Source: Tubiluchus corallicola | Lineage: Eukaryota > Priapulida > Priapulimorpha > Priapulimorphida > Tubiluchidae | DNA: 64,000 bases | Direction of reading: 5' to 3' | Assembly (NCBI GenBank): GCA_030141605.1 | Contig: JAQGDQ010000132.1 | Location: 1-64,000, forward strand | Part shown: positions 46,773 through 57,959 of the stretch, piece by piece | Layout: each line of letters opens with the position of its first letter | How positions within the stretch are numbered: the stretch's first letter is position 1 | Program-made: the position numbers and the translations under genes | Notes under the pieces: model-generated | Database searches by the model: none | What the model saw: the letters and a program-made list of their open reading frames with translations, nothing else | What the model was told of the DNA's origin: nothing

Positions 46773-49535
46773 TTACATACTGTGTATTCTCTCTCTTAAC
46801 ATATTTAACTGATTTGAGATCTCAGTTGGAAGATCATCTCCCACCTGATTGTCGAAATAACTTTGCAACTCTTCCACTTCTTCCAACCAGAAGTCCTTCG
46901 GCAGAGAGAAAAGTTTCTGAAGATCAACATTAGCTTGTAACCCACTCAGGTTGAGGGCGTTGTTAGTCGGAATGTAACCCACAGCTGACGTGACAGCAGA
47001 ATCTTCGCCGTCGCACCTCCTGAACACCCAGTCCAGCACTCGCGAGTTTTCTCCAAAGCCAGGCCACATGAATTTGCCATCCTCATTCTTTCTAAACCAG
47101 TTAACATGGAATATCCGTGGAACTTGTCCGCGTTTTTCCATGGATAGCCAGTGTTTTAAATACTGTCCAAAATTGTACCCAAAAAATGGCCTCATAGCAA
47201 ATGGGTCATGCATGATTACTTTGCCACGATGCTCAGCAGCGGCAGTAGCCTCTGATTTTACTGCAGCACCAATGAAAACACCGTGTTCCCATGAAAATGA
47301 TTCATAAACAAGTGGAACTCCTTGTGGACGTCGTCCTCCAAAGATTATTGCATCAATGGGAACACCTTCAGGATCTTCCCATTGTTCATCGATGATTGGG
47401 CATTGTGATGCTGGTGTGCAGAATCTGGAGTTAGGATGTGCAGCAGTTGATCCTGTCTCTTTTGTCCATGGCTGACCGTGCCAGTCTGTGATTGTTACAT
47501 CTTTGTCACCCTCTTTTTCCAAGCCCTCCCAATAAACACCACCATCACTTGTCTCGGCAACGTTGGTAAAAACCGTATTCTTAAGGCAAGTCTCCATTGC
47601 ATTTGGATTAGTGGCATTACTTGTACCAGGAGCTACTCCAAAAAATCCAGCCTCTGGGTTGATTGCTCTGAGTTGGCCTTCAGCGTCAAATTTCATCCAA
47701 GCAATATCATCACCTACACATTCAATTTTGTACCCAGGCAAAGTTGGGTTCATCATAGCCAAGTTTGTCTTGCCACATGCACTGGGAAAAGCTGCAGCAA
47801 TGTAACGTTTGACCCCTTTGGGATTGGTAATGCCAAGGATCAGCATGTGTTCTGCCAGCCAGCCTTCATCTCTACCAATGATTGATCCCAACCGCAATGC
47901 AAAGCATTTCTTGCCCAACAAAGAATTGCCTCCATAGCCACTTCCAAATGAGACAATTTCATTGTTTGCCGGTATGTGGGTAACAATGGTCTTTTGTGGG
48001 TTGCACGGCCAGTTATTTACAGGTGGTTTTTCCATGGGAAGAGGTTGTCCAACAGAATGAAGACATTTGATAAAGTCACCATTGCCCAAAGCTTCTAGAA
48101 CCGAGTCACCCATTCTGGTCATAATTCTCATTGATACTACCACATACGGGGAATCAGTCAGCTCTATGCCAATCTTTGACAAAGGTGATCCTACTGGGCC
48201 CATGCTGAATGGTATTACATACATTGTGCGACCGCGCATGCATCCAGGGAAACGTTCCTGAACGGCTGCTTCGTAGTCGCTCGGACTTAGCCATTTTCCG
48301 AGAGATCCTGTTACTCCTGGACGAGTGATCGGGATACTGTCACGTTTGTTGGGAGTCACGATAAATGTCTTGCTTTCGACCCTGGCAACGTCGGCGGGAT
48401 CAGTCTTTGCCAACCAGCTGCAATACAAAAACAACATAAATCCTAACTAACAGTCCATATTAAACTTGAACACCCTTCATAATAACAGAAGGCAATACTC
48501 GGTAGTGCACTTCTACTGTCATTATGTTTGCGAACTCTACTTCTTAATGCAGTTAGAATAGAGTGGCAGACTGAGAGTGAGACCATAAGGTTTTGTGTTT
48601 CAATCCTGGGCGACTTGAATTTGTCAGTACTGTCCTCTTAATAATAAGGGCCTAGCTTAATAATTAATTTCCATTTAATTTGGGTAGGTGGTACTGACTG
48701 ATTGCGTGGTGCCTGGATTCAGAACTACCTTAGCCACGAGTGTTCATAGCTCAAATGAAGAGAGCATTTACAGCAAGGTTCTATGTTCGAATCCTGGCTC
48801 ATTTAGAATTATTCAAAGCCTTCTTCATTCTAAAATTTAACTGTTGATTATCATCTCCAAGTGTGATCATAAAAATGAAGAAGAACGATATGGCTTAACA
48901 CTTACCAATTTTCGTACTTGGGCAATTTTTTTACCATGCCCATTGTCTCCATCATGGCGAACAGCTCTGCATTTTCTTCGTCACTGCCATTACAGATGTA
49001 GATTGAATCTGGTTTGCACAGTCTTGCTTTCTCCTCCACATAGTGACGCACGTGTGGCCGAAGTGACTCCATATTGCCCTTAGCCATCACTATGTTCCAC
49101 TCCTCATGTAACTTTGAACCACTGCATAAAACAAAATGTGATAAAAATATGTAAGCAAACGTTTTGTCCAAATTTGTTTTTGCAGCCTACATCCATCAAT
49201 GTTAAAAAAACCTTTGGTGATTTTGTCTTTGCCATTCTTAGATATCTGACATTAGAATCTGCTTACATTCAGAAAAGACTCGTATTCGAGAATGTCATTG
49301 AGCTTCAACTTTTCAAATTATGAAGCAACTCAACTAACTATAAGAGCGAATTTGACCTTTCTGTTTTCAAAGTTCTTGCAATACTACAGTTTTATTAAAA
49401 ACTCGACGTGCAAAAGTAAAGAGAGCAGCAACAACCAAAAAACGAATTGTCAAAGAAAACTTACGATTTTGTTGTGTTCACTGGACGTAACATCTCACGA
49501 GGTAGATGATTGTTATGCTTCACTATTGGCGCCAT
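46773..49535 (-). CDS. PCK1: Phosphoenolpyruvate carboxykinase, GTP-dependent, complete, 3 exons
   Basis: This enzyme converts oxaloacetate and GTP to phosphoenolpyruvate, GDP and CO2, the committed step of gluconeogenesis. Exons are 49465-49535, 48906-49121 and 46773-48417, with GT..AG borders and matching phases, giving 643 aa (human PCK1 622, PCK2 640). The P-loop is [15 protein letters not shown] near residue 310. The metal-binding kinase-2 loop is [14 protein letters not shown], followed by [13 protein letters not shown] and the [13 protein letters not shown] nucleotide-binding region. The junction of exons 2 and 3 restores [20 protein letters not shown]. The first exon encodes [20 protein letters not shown], a basic N-terminus that is not clearly a mitochondrial presequence, so cytosolic versus mitochondrial location is open. 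The gene symbol reflects the family and is not an orthology claim. It is convergent with CNDP2. Confidence 0.96.
48550..48650 (+). mobile_element. tRNA-derived SINE fragment in PEPCK intron 2
   Basis: A decayed A box is followed by the B box GTGTTTCAATCCTGGG. Orientation is opposite to the host gene. The assignment is weak. Confidence 0.4.
48705..48845 (+). mobile_element. tRNA-derived SINE in PEPCK intron 2
   Basis: A-box-like CATAGCTCAAATGAAGAGAG and B box ATGTTCGAATCCTGGC, followed by a non-tRNA tail ending near TTCATTCTAAAATTTAAC. Confidence 0.55.
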
Positions 49536-49760
49536 CGCTTCGACAAAAGTAGACCTAGTCTCCTTTCAGATTGCTAAATAGCAGATGAATTTATCACTTT
49601 GCATTTGACAAAATCCTAAGGAGCCTTAGAAAAGTCTGCTTAGAAGCCAAGCGCCGCACGTGTTTTATGCATTTTCCTGTCACCTGGGCGTGGCTTTGTA
49701 GGCGGAGTGTAGTTTTTCACCCCGCGCATGTGTAATAATGATGTATGCTCGCGTACGAGT
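49536..49760 (-). promoter_or_regulatory. Probable PEPCK promoter region
   Basis: The 225 bases upstream of the PEPCK ATG are GC-richer than the surroundings. They contain an E-box CACGTG (near 49657) and a KLF/Sp1-type GGGCGTGGC box (near 49687). No TATA box is evident. The function is inferred from position and motif content. Confidence 0.4.
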
Positions 49761-51681
49761 CTCGTGCTTACGGCAGTAAACAGAAAACAACAGCTAGACA
49801 GTAGACACATGTCCGTTGAAGAAAAAAGTTTCAATGTCTAGTAGAATGAGGTAGTTTTGCAAAGAACGGCAGTTGGGCGGTTATATACTACTTTCATGCA
49901 AATCCATTCTTTTGTTCTATTCTTATTATTAAAAAATTAATGTACAACCGTAGATTCAGATTCACTCGCATTCCCAGGTGGATGAAGCGCCAGCTTAACC
50001 CTTCCTTCTAAGAGAATAGAGTTCAAAGTACTATCCGCTGGATTTATAGTAAAGGCTTAACCGAACAGTATTAGCACTTTGTACATTAGTTTTAGTACCT
50101 TGCTTTACGAATAAACTGCTGCATCAAGTTATTAAGTAGTTCATATATAAAACATTAAAACAACCATTCCAGTTTATCTGCATGTCAGTTTTTCAATTTT
50201 ATCATGTATAATGTATTTAAATTGTTTTCAGTTTGAACCTTCAAAGTTAAGCTGCGAATTTTGGTATAAGCAAGCGTTAATCAATGACACGAATATCTTT
50301 AATCTACTACGTGCGTAAGTAACTGTAAACAACAGTATTTACTTGGTAAACAAACAGTTTACCTTGTCAACAAAGGCTTGTATTACAGATAGATAAATGC
50401 TACACTCTTATAATTGGGCATTGCTATAATACATAAATCTGCAAATTTCGTTAATGACATACCATAAATGTTTTACAATATAGATTACTATAATTTTATT
50501 AGAGCAACAATGTTTAATAGATAAAATATGGTATGGTAGCATTTCTGTAAATTCCGGTCAAGAAATGACGTTTCCTTTAACTAGAGTTTAAATAAAAGTA
50601 TAATCTGTTCTTTAACTATGGTAGTCAGTGATTGTAAAACCATCCAGAATATACCAGAACAATTAATCAATAATCAAGTCTCTAGCCACTGGAGAGAAAT
50701 GTGTCGTACCGTAAACCTGGAGGGTCAAGGATTATAAACCAACACTGACTTTCGTCATTAATTATTTCAAAACAATTACCATTGTTAATAATTTCATGGT
50801 ACATTTATGTTCATTATTGTATGTCCATTATTATGCTGATTATAAACTTTGCCCCCAGTTTTGCTTCACGTAAACTGTGCCGGTTCAAGTAACCCCATTT
50901 TACGGTACCTGATTTGTTTGAAATTCAGAGCTAAAAATGGGTCACCAAATATGATCCCAATAGTAAAATAGGCCATAAGCCACTCGACTGATGGATGCCA
51001 TGACCTAGACCTTTCCTTTCATACACTTTTTACGGTTTTAGAAGAAAATGACAATAAAAATAATGAAATTTGATTAGTGAAGTCTGTATACGTATGGAGT
51101 ACGTAATGTTTTGTTAATGTTTCTATGTACTTTTTCATAGTATAAGGTGCGAATTATTAAAAAAGATTATTTATTCTGGTGGTTAGTAAGAGTATTTAAA
51201 AACTTGTCACGCATCATGTACATTTGAACAGCTTAACTAAAACACGCTGATCGAAAATTATTTAAAACTGTCATTTTCTTTTGCTGATTTTTCTCGTCAT
51301 TCGATAATCCTTTATACCTGCCATTATTCTTTTTCTTCTTGCAAATGATAACTAGAAACTGCAGAGCTAAAATTAAAGTAGTATTCCATAGAGATTCTGC
51401 TGCGATTGTATGTTCTACTTAAAAATGACAAATTTAAAACTTTTTTTACAAAACAAGAATGGCTGATATTTAGTGTGCTGACTATAGCCAACATGATATA
51501 AATCAAAGTGAGTGAACTATTGCATTGTTGATTGGCGATATTTACTTTAATAAATTCTTTTGATCAACAAATGTAATTAGACTGTCACGTTCGGTATGTC
51601 AACAATGTTTACAGAATTCTTATTGGGCAATGTCGTCACGATACCCGTTGGGTGAACTCTTCGTCTTCACACTATTATTTT

Positions 51682-51720
51682 TGGATCCGACACGAGGTGG
51701 TAGTTATACAGTTGTTACAG

Positions 51721-51761
<41 letters not shown>

Positions 51762-51905
51762 CTATAACAAGCCACAATTTCCACCGTAGGAAACTGACAT
51801 TTTACATGAAGATAATCATTCCGCCGACCGTAATGGACTCCGATTTTCCAAAAAAACCAATTCCATCATAACGGTAAATGCTTTCCTTGTTTTTTATGGA
51901 AACCA
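51682..51905. mobile_element. Truncated relative of the GGATCC-ended MITE
   Basis: It begins TTGGATCCGACACGAGG, close to the left end at 2750. Within it, GACCGTAATGGACTCCGATTTTCC and GGTAAATGCTTTCC match the inner part of the 2751-3130 element. The right terminal repeat is missing and a (GTT)n microsatellite has grown inside. Confidence 0.5.
51720..51762. repeat. (GTT)n microsatellite
   Basis: Fourteen GTT trinucleotides in a row. Confidence 0.95.
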
Positions 51906-52445
51906 AAACTTTATAACAAATTAACAAGTAACACATTATGCCTCTATTCTACTTCATTTAAAACCATTGTGTTTCTACGCTTTAACTAGTTGTAAAGCTT
52001 CTGCAACTTTCATACTGAATTATAATGTGTAAATACGTAAATAAACCTCGCTTGTTGCTTTAAAAGCTGGTGCATTCTTGAAAGATGAATACATGAATGA
52101 ATGCAAAACTTAGAACTGACCTACACGTGTATAATTTTTGCTGTAAAATAAATTACTTGAATTAGGTCAGGAAAACACCTGAAAGAAACATTGTAACATT
52201 GACGACTAGAGGCTTTTTGTGTTATTAAATTTGTTTATTCTTGCACTCTTTTTTCCCTCGTGACTATTGCGTCATGGTTTTTGTAATCGTGTCTTTAACC
52301 CTCGTAAAAGTCACGGTCTTTTCTCAGGGGTGTGTGAAGCGTGTCGCCTTCTGATTGGCTGAGCGAAATAGTTATGATGCAGCTGATGTTGCTGACTACT
52401 GATAAGCCGGTTTCGAGGGTCTCAAAAAACCTGTAAGTTTTTTGC

Positions 52446-52754
52446 ATGTTTAAGTATCAAATTACTGGTTTGCATGTCAACGCATCATTTGCGAGGCCTA
52501 GGAAATTCAACTGTGCAAAATTTCTCAAAAATATTGCCTGTAGCGTTCAACCATCATGTTATTTTGATCCATTTGACTTGGAAACACCCAAGGAATTTCA
52601 CAAATGTGCTTGCTCATTAGAAGCCCAAACCGCGTATCGAAAATGCTTGTTGGTCTCTTTTAATAAGATAGAAAAACTCAAAAGTCAGCAGCCAGAAGTA
52701 ACTAGTATCTGTGGATGGCAAGCTGATTATTGTATTAATCATTCTATAATATAA
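52446..52754 (+). CDS. Unassigned Cys-containing 102-aa open frame
   Basis: The frame opens MFKYQITGLHVNASFARPRK and contains FLKNIACSVQPSC, FHKCACSLEAQTAYRKC and SICGWQADYC, nine Cys in all. Composition is less biased than in other short frames of the window. It has no signal peptide, recognised domain or clear splice sites. It may be an exon of an unknown gene or chance. Confidence 0.2.
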   Translation: MFKYQITGLHVNASFARPRKFNCAKFLKNIACSVQPSCYFDPFDLETPKEFHKCACSLEAQTAYRKCLLVSFNKIEKLKSQQPEVTSICGWQADYCINHSII

Positions 52755-53810
52755 ATCCCCCTGCTAAGAAAAATGGCACCAACAACCATAATTAATGTTA
52801 ATGCGTCATAAGAAAGTGTGACGCAATAGACGGTACGTACATGCAGGCATTGCAGCTTTTTATTTAAACGGCCAAAATATCTTGTGTAGTTTAATAATTA
52901 CAGTGAAGTCAACTGAAACTAAAAAGTAATATGTGAAGTCATCATCAGATGCTAAGAATACTGTAGCTTAGGACCTTGCGATCTGGACGAATCTCATAAG
53001 GTTGATTCTCCTTTTGTCTTGAAATTTAATAATTCTATATAAATTAGGCTAATTATATAGCTTTTTTTGGACACACAGTTAGAACGTTTTCAATCGGCAC
53101 TTATGCGGGGTCCTCTAAGTGTAATTTTTTACCGCTCCATACCTGTAAAAGCCCCACTAACTTTCTGTATTATAATGCTGTAGAGGTTCATTACGTCACA
53201 CGTGACTCATTATGTATCAAGGCACCATTATGTAACAAAAATACTACATTATACAACAAATCTCATAATTCGTCAACATGAAACAATCGTTAAGTAAGTT
53301 TTTGCATCATTCATTATGCAATAATCATTAATAAACCGAAATCTAGACCACTTGGCCACCCAACACAGAACAAGATAATGTAGAGTTGATTGTGGTCTGT
53401 GATTGGATCTTATCACAGTCTGGATAACAGTGCAGTTTCTGTTCTAGATTTGAGTTTGCTTCCGCCTTGATCTGGTCTGGCCGATGGCAGGTCTGGCCGA
53501 AGTGCGATCGATTACAGCTAAATGAATTACGTAGTTAAAATAATTAAACAACAATTAAAGTACATACAGACTTTGATCAGCCATACGTTTGTTTGTTGCA
53601 TAATGATTGTTATATAACGACGCAAAGGTGTTACATTATGACTGTGACACAAAGACGTAAAATTTGCAACATAACGACGAATTTTGTGATTTGTTACATA
53701 ATGTACAGTATATCTGACGCTTTTGTTAAGTCGAAATAACAATTACAAATTGCTGTGCAAACATTTATGCTTAAGACGCCTGCTGATTTTGCGCAGTAGT
53801 TCTTTTTATT

Positions 53811-54042
53811 GTACGTTCAGACTAGATAGTTCTCTCGGAAGTTCTTTCGCAAGTTCTCTCTGAGAGTAAACTCGCAAACGTGAACGGCTTTGCAAGTTCT
53901 TGCGCAAGAACTCTCAGCAACTCTCACTGAGTTTACAATAATTTGCGAGAGAACGTGCACGGCTGTTCACACTTACGAGTTTGATCTCAGAGAGAACTTG
54001 TGCAAGAACTTGCGAAAGAAAGCTGTCTAGTTTGAATGCGCC
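53811..54042. mobile_element. Fold-back element (about 85-bp inverted arms)
   Basis: The left arm GTACGTTCAGACTAGATAG...AACTCGCAAACGTGAACGGC and the reverse complement of the right arm (GGCGCATTCAAACTAGACAG...AACTCGTAAGTGTGAACAGC) align over nearly their whole length with scattered mismatches. Both arms are built from repeated AAGTTCT/GCAAGTTC units. The element has almost no unique centre and could fold into a long hairpin. No coding is present. Confidence 0.75.
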
Positions 54043-54330
54043 ACTAGGTTTTCGTCTGATTTGACTAAAAGAAATGGCAAATTTTTAGTTAATTTGTACT
54101 AATCTGAAGCATTTCGCTTTGTTTGTTAAAAATATAAAAATGTAAAGTGTATATTCTTATGCGACACTCTCTATGCGTCTTTTGACAGTTTCGAGAGAAT
54201 GAATACTAAGGACGTTCTCAACCACTTGAAATCTATCAATTCCATAATTCTTTCAAATTTTGTTAAGATCTACACGGAAGTTCCAGGTCATGGAAAATAA
54301 TGACGAGGTGGGGACAATCATAAACACTAG

Positions 54331-55833
54331 TTACGTTAAGAATTTTCGCCATTGCTTTAATCTAAATCGTATGGCTGCTATAAGTTTTTCTTTGTATTTT
54401 ATTGCAGCCGGTATGAATTCACGTGACCGATTACTGGTTTTAAAACAGTCCTTAGCTGACACTCTATAATGATGCAGTTTGGCAATTGTAAAATTAAGCA
54501 TTTTACATCGTTTACAAGCGCCAGCTGGCTCAATCACCTTATGAGTTCCAACTTCTACGACATTTTCCGGTACCACCATCGGCTTGTAGTGCCATTCCTT
54601 ATCTTCATAGACAGCACCGTGTACGTTCTGTACCGTTACAAGTTGTTTTTCTATTGCAGATCTACTTCTACTTCGTTTAGCATCCAACATGTCGTCAAGG
54701 CTTCGACGTCTATGGCAGTTACTCATTTTAAACCATTTAAACATGATGGTGGAATAACTTTTCGGTTGTAAGTTCAAGTTCGTTTCCGCAGCCTTTATAA
54801 TGTCAGGCCATAAATGGTAGGCAGGCGATAGAAGTATTTCGTCCCAGTCTATAAACAGCATGTATTTTGCTTTGTTCATATAGCGATATAAACAGTCATT
54901 TTTTGTTGAGTGATCCGAGGGCGACTTGCCTCCTTCCACCTTCCAGAACCCGCCTTCTGGAGAGCGAAGACCCGTTGGGTATGGCGAAGCCCGCAAATAG
55001 AGCGGCCATTGAATTATTTGCAGGAATTCTGTCCCATCATTGGCGTAGCCATGCAACACTCTGTCTACGTTTTTAGAGTGTTTACTTCCATTGTATATCA
55101 CAACTCTTTCAGCGCCCAAAATTTTATACATTTCGAATGCTTCGACCAGTCTCATCCAATCAGAGAATAGCTCGTCTCCTGGCATAGTTATATATTTCAA
55201 ACAAACCACAAATTCCAACTTTTCCCTCACGTCTTTCCACGTGTTGTGCACGTGAAGCTCATTTTGAATCACATTTTCTTCTTTTGTTGTGACAGAAACC
55301 TTTTCTGGCACGTTTGTTGAGTCGCTGACATTGCAGTAGATGAACACTGGGATATACTCAACGTGAATGCTATTTATTACCTTGCCTCCAAATTGGCCCA
55401 AAACTACTTTGTTGCTACCATTTCCGTACGTAAAGTTACAGTAAATAGACTGTTGGAAGCTGCTTTTCCGCGTAAGTGCTATTATCCTGACCACAGCCTT
55501 GTTTGATTTGACAGTAGTGTTGTAAGCCATAGCCTTGCTTAATTTACCAGCAGTGGCATTGGCAGCCATACAGCTTGACTTCAACTGTGTTCTTGCGTCG
55601 TAAAATGCGGCAAATATGGCGGTTCCCTGTTTTCTGCTTACCATTTGCCAGGTTTCTTGAAATTCTGCATCTGCACTCTTTGCATTAGTTTTAAGCGAAG
55701 AGCTGAATAATCTAAGTTGTGATGTAGACAAAATCCTGGCAATTTTCCTTGGATAATAAGTTACGTACGTTTGTTGCAACAATACACAAATAATAAACAA
55801 AACAACAAGGTGACCTACATACTTTGCTGTCAT
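54331..55833 (-). CDS. GT92-family (DUF23) glycosyltransferase, intronless
   Basis: A 500-aa type II membrane protein expected in the Golgi. A short cytoplasmic N-terminus is followed by one hydrophobic anchor at residues 7-24 (GHLVVLFIICVLLQQTYV), a stem with several N-glycosylation sequons, and a C-terminal GT92 domain at about 205-490. Domain landmarks are EFVVCLKYITMPGDELFSDW, the nucleotide-sugar region GAERVVIYNGS, an acidic metal-binding motif FIDWDE at 327-332, HGAVYEDKEWHYKPMVVPEN, VGTHKV, and the closing HHYR at 454-457. GT92 members in animals include the C. elegans GALT-1 galactosyltransferase that extends N-glycan core fucose, but acceptor and sugar cannot be assigned here. The whole gene is one exon, in contrast to the multi-exon neighbours. 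Start chosen because the anchor directly follows this ATG. Confidence 0.9.
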   Translation of the reverse strand: MTAKYVGHLVVLFIICVLLQQTYVTYYPRKIARILSTSQLRLFSSSLKTNAKSADAEFQETWQMVSRKQGTAIFAAFYDARTQLKSSCMAANATAGKLSKAMAYNTTVKSNKAVVRIIALTRKSSFQQSIYCNFTYGNGSNKVVLGQFGGKVINSIHVEYIPVFIYCNVSDSTNVPEKVSVTTKEENVIQNELHVHNTWKDVREKLEFVVCLKYITMPGDELFSDWMRLVEAFEMYKILGAERVVIYNGSKHSKNVDRVLHGYANDGTEFLQIIQWPLYLRASPYPTGLRSPEGGFWKVEGGKSPSDHSTKNDCLYRYMNKAKYMLFIDWDEILLSPAYHLWPDIIKAAETNLNLQPKSYSTIMFKWFKMSNCHRRRSLDDMLDAKRSRSRSAIEKQLVTVQNVHGAVYEDKEWHYKPMVVPENVVEVGTHKVIEPAGACKRCKMLNFTIAKLHHYRVSAKDCFKTSNRSREFIPAAIKYKEKLIAAIRFRLKQWRKFLT

Positions 55834-57120
55834 TGCCGAACGGCTGCCAATGAACTACTACAGTACTTAAACTGTAAACGGGTGCCGTTATTTCTATGGT
55901 AACTTCGCTCCATGGTTTTTCAAAAAAATGACGTAAAACAATAAACTATTAGCCTTCTTGATACTTTAGTAGTGTGTCAGTTCATTGGTTGTAGCAGCAG
56001 GCCGGCTCTAGGTAGTTTGACATCCTGAGCAACGTATTTCAGCGCTCCCTCCTCAACGGTTCAATCCCTTTGCTCACGGTTCCTAGTTTGCCTCAATATT
56101 GAGCTTTTTCTTGTGTAATATTATAATAGAGTAAAATCGTACCTGTGTGTTAGGTTTACACATGTATTACAATGTACTAATTAAGAGTAGTCAATTACCT
56201 TTCTACAGTTGATCAAGCTTGAAATTGAATTTATCACTGCTTGAATTTAAAATTGGATTTACGACCCCCAATGTCCTCCATGTGAGTCGCCAGCTTTTTT
56301 ATCTTCCGTTTCCTATATCCATATTTGATTCTTATAAGCTTGTCTGCCGTAATTGGAAAAATGATACTGCAAGAAGTTTTTTCATTAACGGAAAGGTCAT
56401 TCTGTAGAAGAGAAAGTGTTTTGCTGAGGGAAGACACTTGCTGGCACCGACTAATCATACGTTTTGACAGAAAATTGACGCCATTGGTTCATTTCATTTT
56501 AATAGTGTTGTTCACTTAAGAAATTACACCTACGCTATGCTATTGCTTAGGCTAAACTTCAAAATCGAAGAATTACGTTCAGAACTTGGCGCCCTAGTGT
56601 TAGAGCCAGCCCAGCGAAGCAGTGACAATAATTAATAGTTTTTAGTTTAACCCATAAGCTAATGAGACCACCAATTATGCTATTAAAATAAGCCAATTTG
56701 CTCACTTGCCATGAAGGTTGCTGTACAGTTTGGGGAAATTTTGCTAGAAGCAATATATTATACACGAGGCGTCTGCCGCCTCCAATCTTTTCCTAAGTCC
56801 AATCTTTTCTGAAAAAAGCCTCTCTGTTCAGTAACGTTTAGTTACAAAATCAAAGCACACATTCATGCATATTCACTGCCAACAATATCTCGCGTTTCAT
56901 AAACAAGAAGGAAGCAAGTTTTGTCTCGCATTACAAGAAAGCTTTCATCATTTTCCAATTTCTGGTTGTTTTGTGTAGTTGATATATTTACTGGCAGTGT
57001 TTCTTAATTTTTCCGTAAGTGATCGAACCCAAACGGGTTCCACTTTAAACATTAATTAATAGTTAAGACTTAACTAAAACTAACAATTTTGAAAGAGAAT
57101 GGAGTTGAAAAAATGAGCTG
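55834..57120. other. Upstream flank of the GT92 gene, no gene seen
   Basis: The first 100 bases upstream of the GT92 ATG should hold its promoter. TTTCTATGGTAAC near 55895 is a possible regulatory half-site and nothing stronger. The remainder contains only short unsupported open frames. Confidence 0.4.
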
Positions 57121-57260
57121 AAGGATTGGGTGTTGAGCCAGTAACTTGAATGGTAGAACAGCTGCCTTGTAAGCAGAAGGTTTTCCGTTCGAATCTTGGT
57201 TGATTCGTAATTTCTCAACACCGCGCTCTTTCACTTGATTAGCCTAAACTAATATTTTTT
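57121..57260 (+). mobile_element. tRNA-Thr-like SINE or tRNA pseudogene
   Basis: A-box region AACTTGAATGGTAGAACAGC, an anticodon arm TGCCTTGTAAGCA with a TGT (Thr) anticodon, and B box CCGTTCGAATC. The acceptor and T stems contain several mismatches and non-tRNA sequence follows, so it is not a functional tRNA. Confidence 0.6.
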
Positions 57261-57439
57261 CAAATTGGCACAAACTATGTTTTGCACTATGAGATCAAAA
57301 TCTTAATGTTAATTAAATTTGTAAACGTTTCAATATTTTCATTCTGGGGCATTTTCAATTAATGACATTTTCAACGTTTCCTCGCATTTTTATTCTTTGC
57401 TGTTTTGCGACTCTCACAGCCAGACTTGTTTGCATCTTC

Positions 57440-57700
57440 GGTCTAGTGAACATCCCATCCGATCAGCTGATGCAATTTCGTCAGCAACAGGCCAGAGCAG
57501 ACCACTCTGACCTTTAGGAAACATTGAAAACATCGTCCCGTCAATCATTGGCCGCACCCGCAAATGCTACACGCTGATTGGCTAGCCCAGCCGTCAGTTA
57601 GCCGACATAACAACCAACCGCATGACTGAACTGTGACGCACCCACGGCGTGACGTCACAAACTGGAAATGTGCAGGGTCGAGTTTAGGTGAAACATGTTT
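57440..57700. promoter_or_regulatory. Promoter-like GC-richer island with CRE and CCAAT boxes
   Basis: The region holds a perfect palindromic CRE, TGACGTCA (near 57650), two inverted CCAAT boxes (TCATTGGCCGC near 57545, TGATTGGCTAG near 57573) and higher GC than its flanks. No coding exon starts beside it. It might serve a non-coding first exon of the VKORC1-like gene 5.5 kb downstream, whose start codon is preceded by a splice acceptor. That link is inference. Confidence 0.4.
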
Positions 57701-57959
57701 TGGAGTTTTATTGTTCTGTTTACCGTTTGCTTCAAATGACAAACAATTTTTACATTTCGAGGTAATTAGCAACACAGGGCAAGGGTCTAACCAGAATTTC
57801 ACTGAAGTATGCTATCATAAAATCGTAAATTTAACTTGATAAAGATCATACAGCGAACTTTTCTAATTATATAGACCTGCATATTTGACATGGATTGTGC
57901 GTGAAGTTAGGCTAGCGGCAATTCAGTAAGGAAAACTTACTTGTTACAGAATTATTTGT

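Larger units (their letters stand above)
49761..53810. other. Intergenic region between PEPCK and the GT92 gene
   Basis: No recognised gene. It holds a truncated relative of the 2751 MITE at about 51682-51905 and a (GTT)n run. It also has an unassigned 102-codon open frame at 52446-52754, and copies of TACATTATGTAACAAA-like units in both orientations between 53170 and 53705. A locally GC-richer patch at 52260-52430 with stem-like GTGACT..AGTCAC sequence could be a promoter but has no gene attached. Confidence 0.5.

Noticed and set aside
46990-48261. Several plus-strand open frames of 64-135 codons
   Set aside because: They lie antisense to the long PEPCK exon and have no homology; they are shadows.
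54469-55170. Plus-strand open frames across the GT92 gene
   Set aside because: They are antisense shadows of the 500-codon glycosyltransferase frame.
57121-57210. Functional tRNA-Thr gene
   Set aside because: The A box, B box and a TGT anticodon loop are present, but the acceptor and T stems do not pair.
57545-57839. Overlapping frames on both strands in the CRE/CCAAT island
   Set aside because: The frames reflect the locally higher GC; neither shows a domain, and the promoter motifs explain the composition better.
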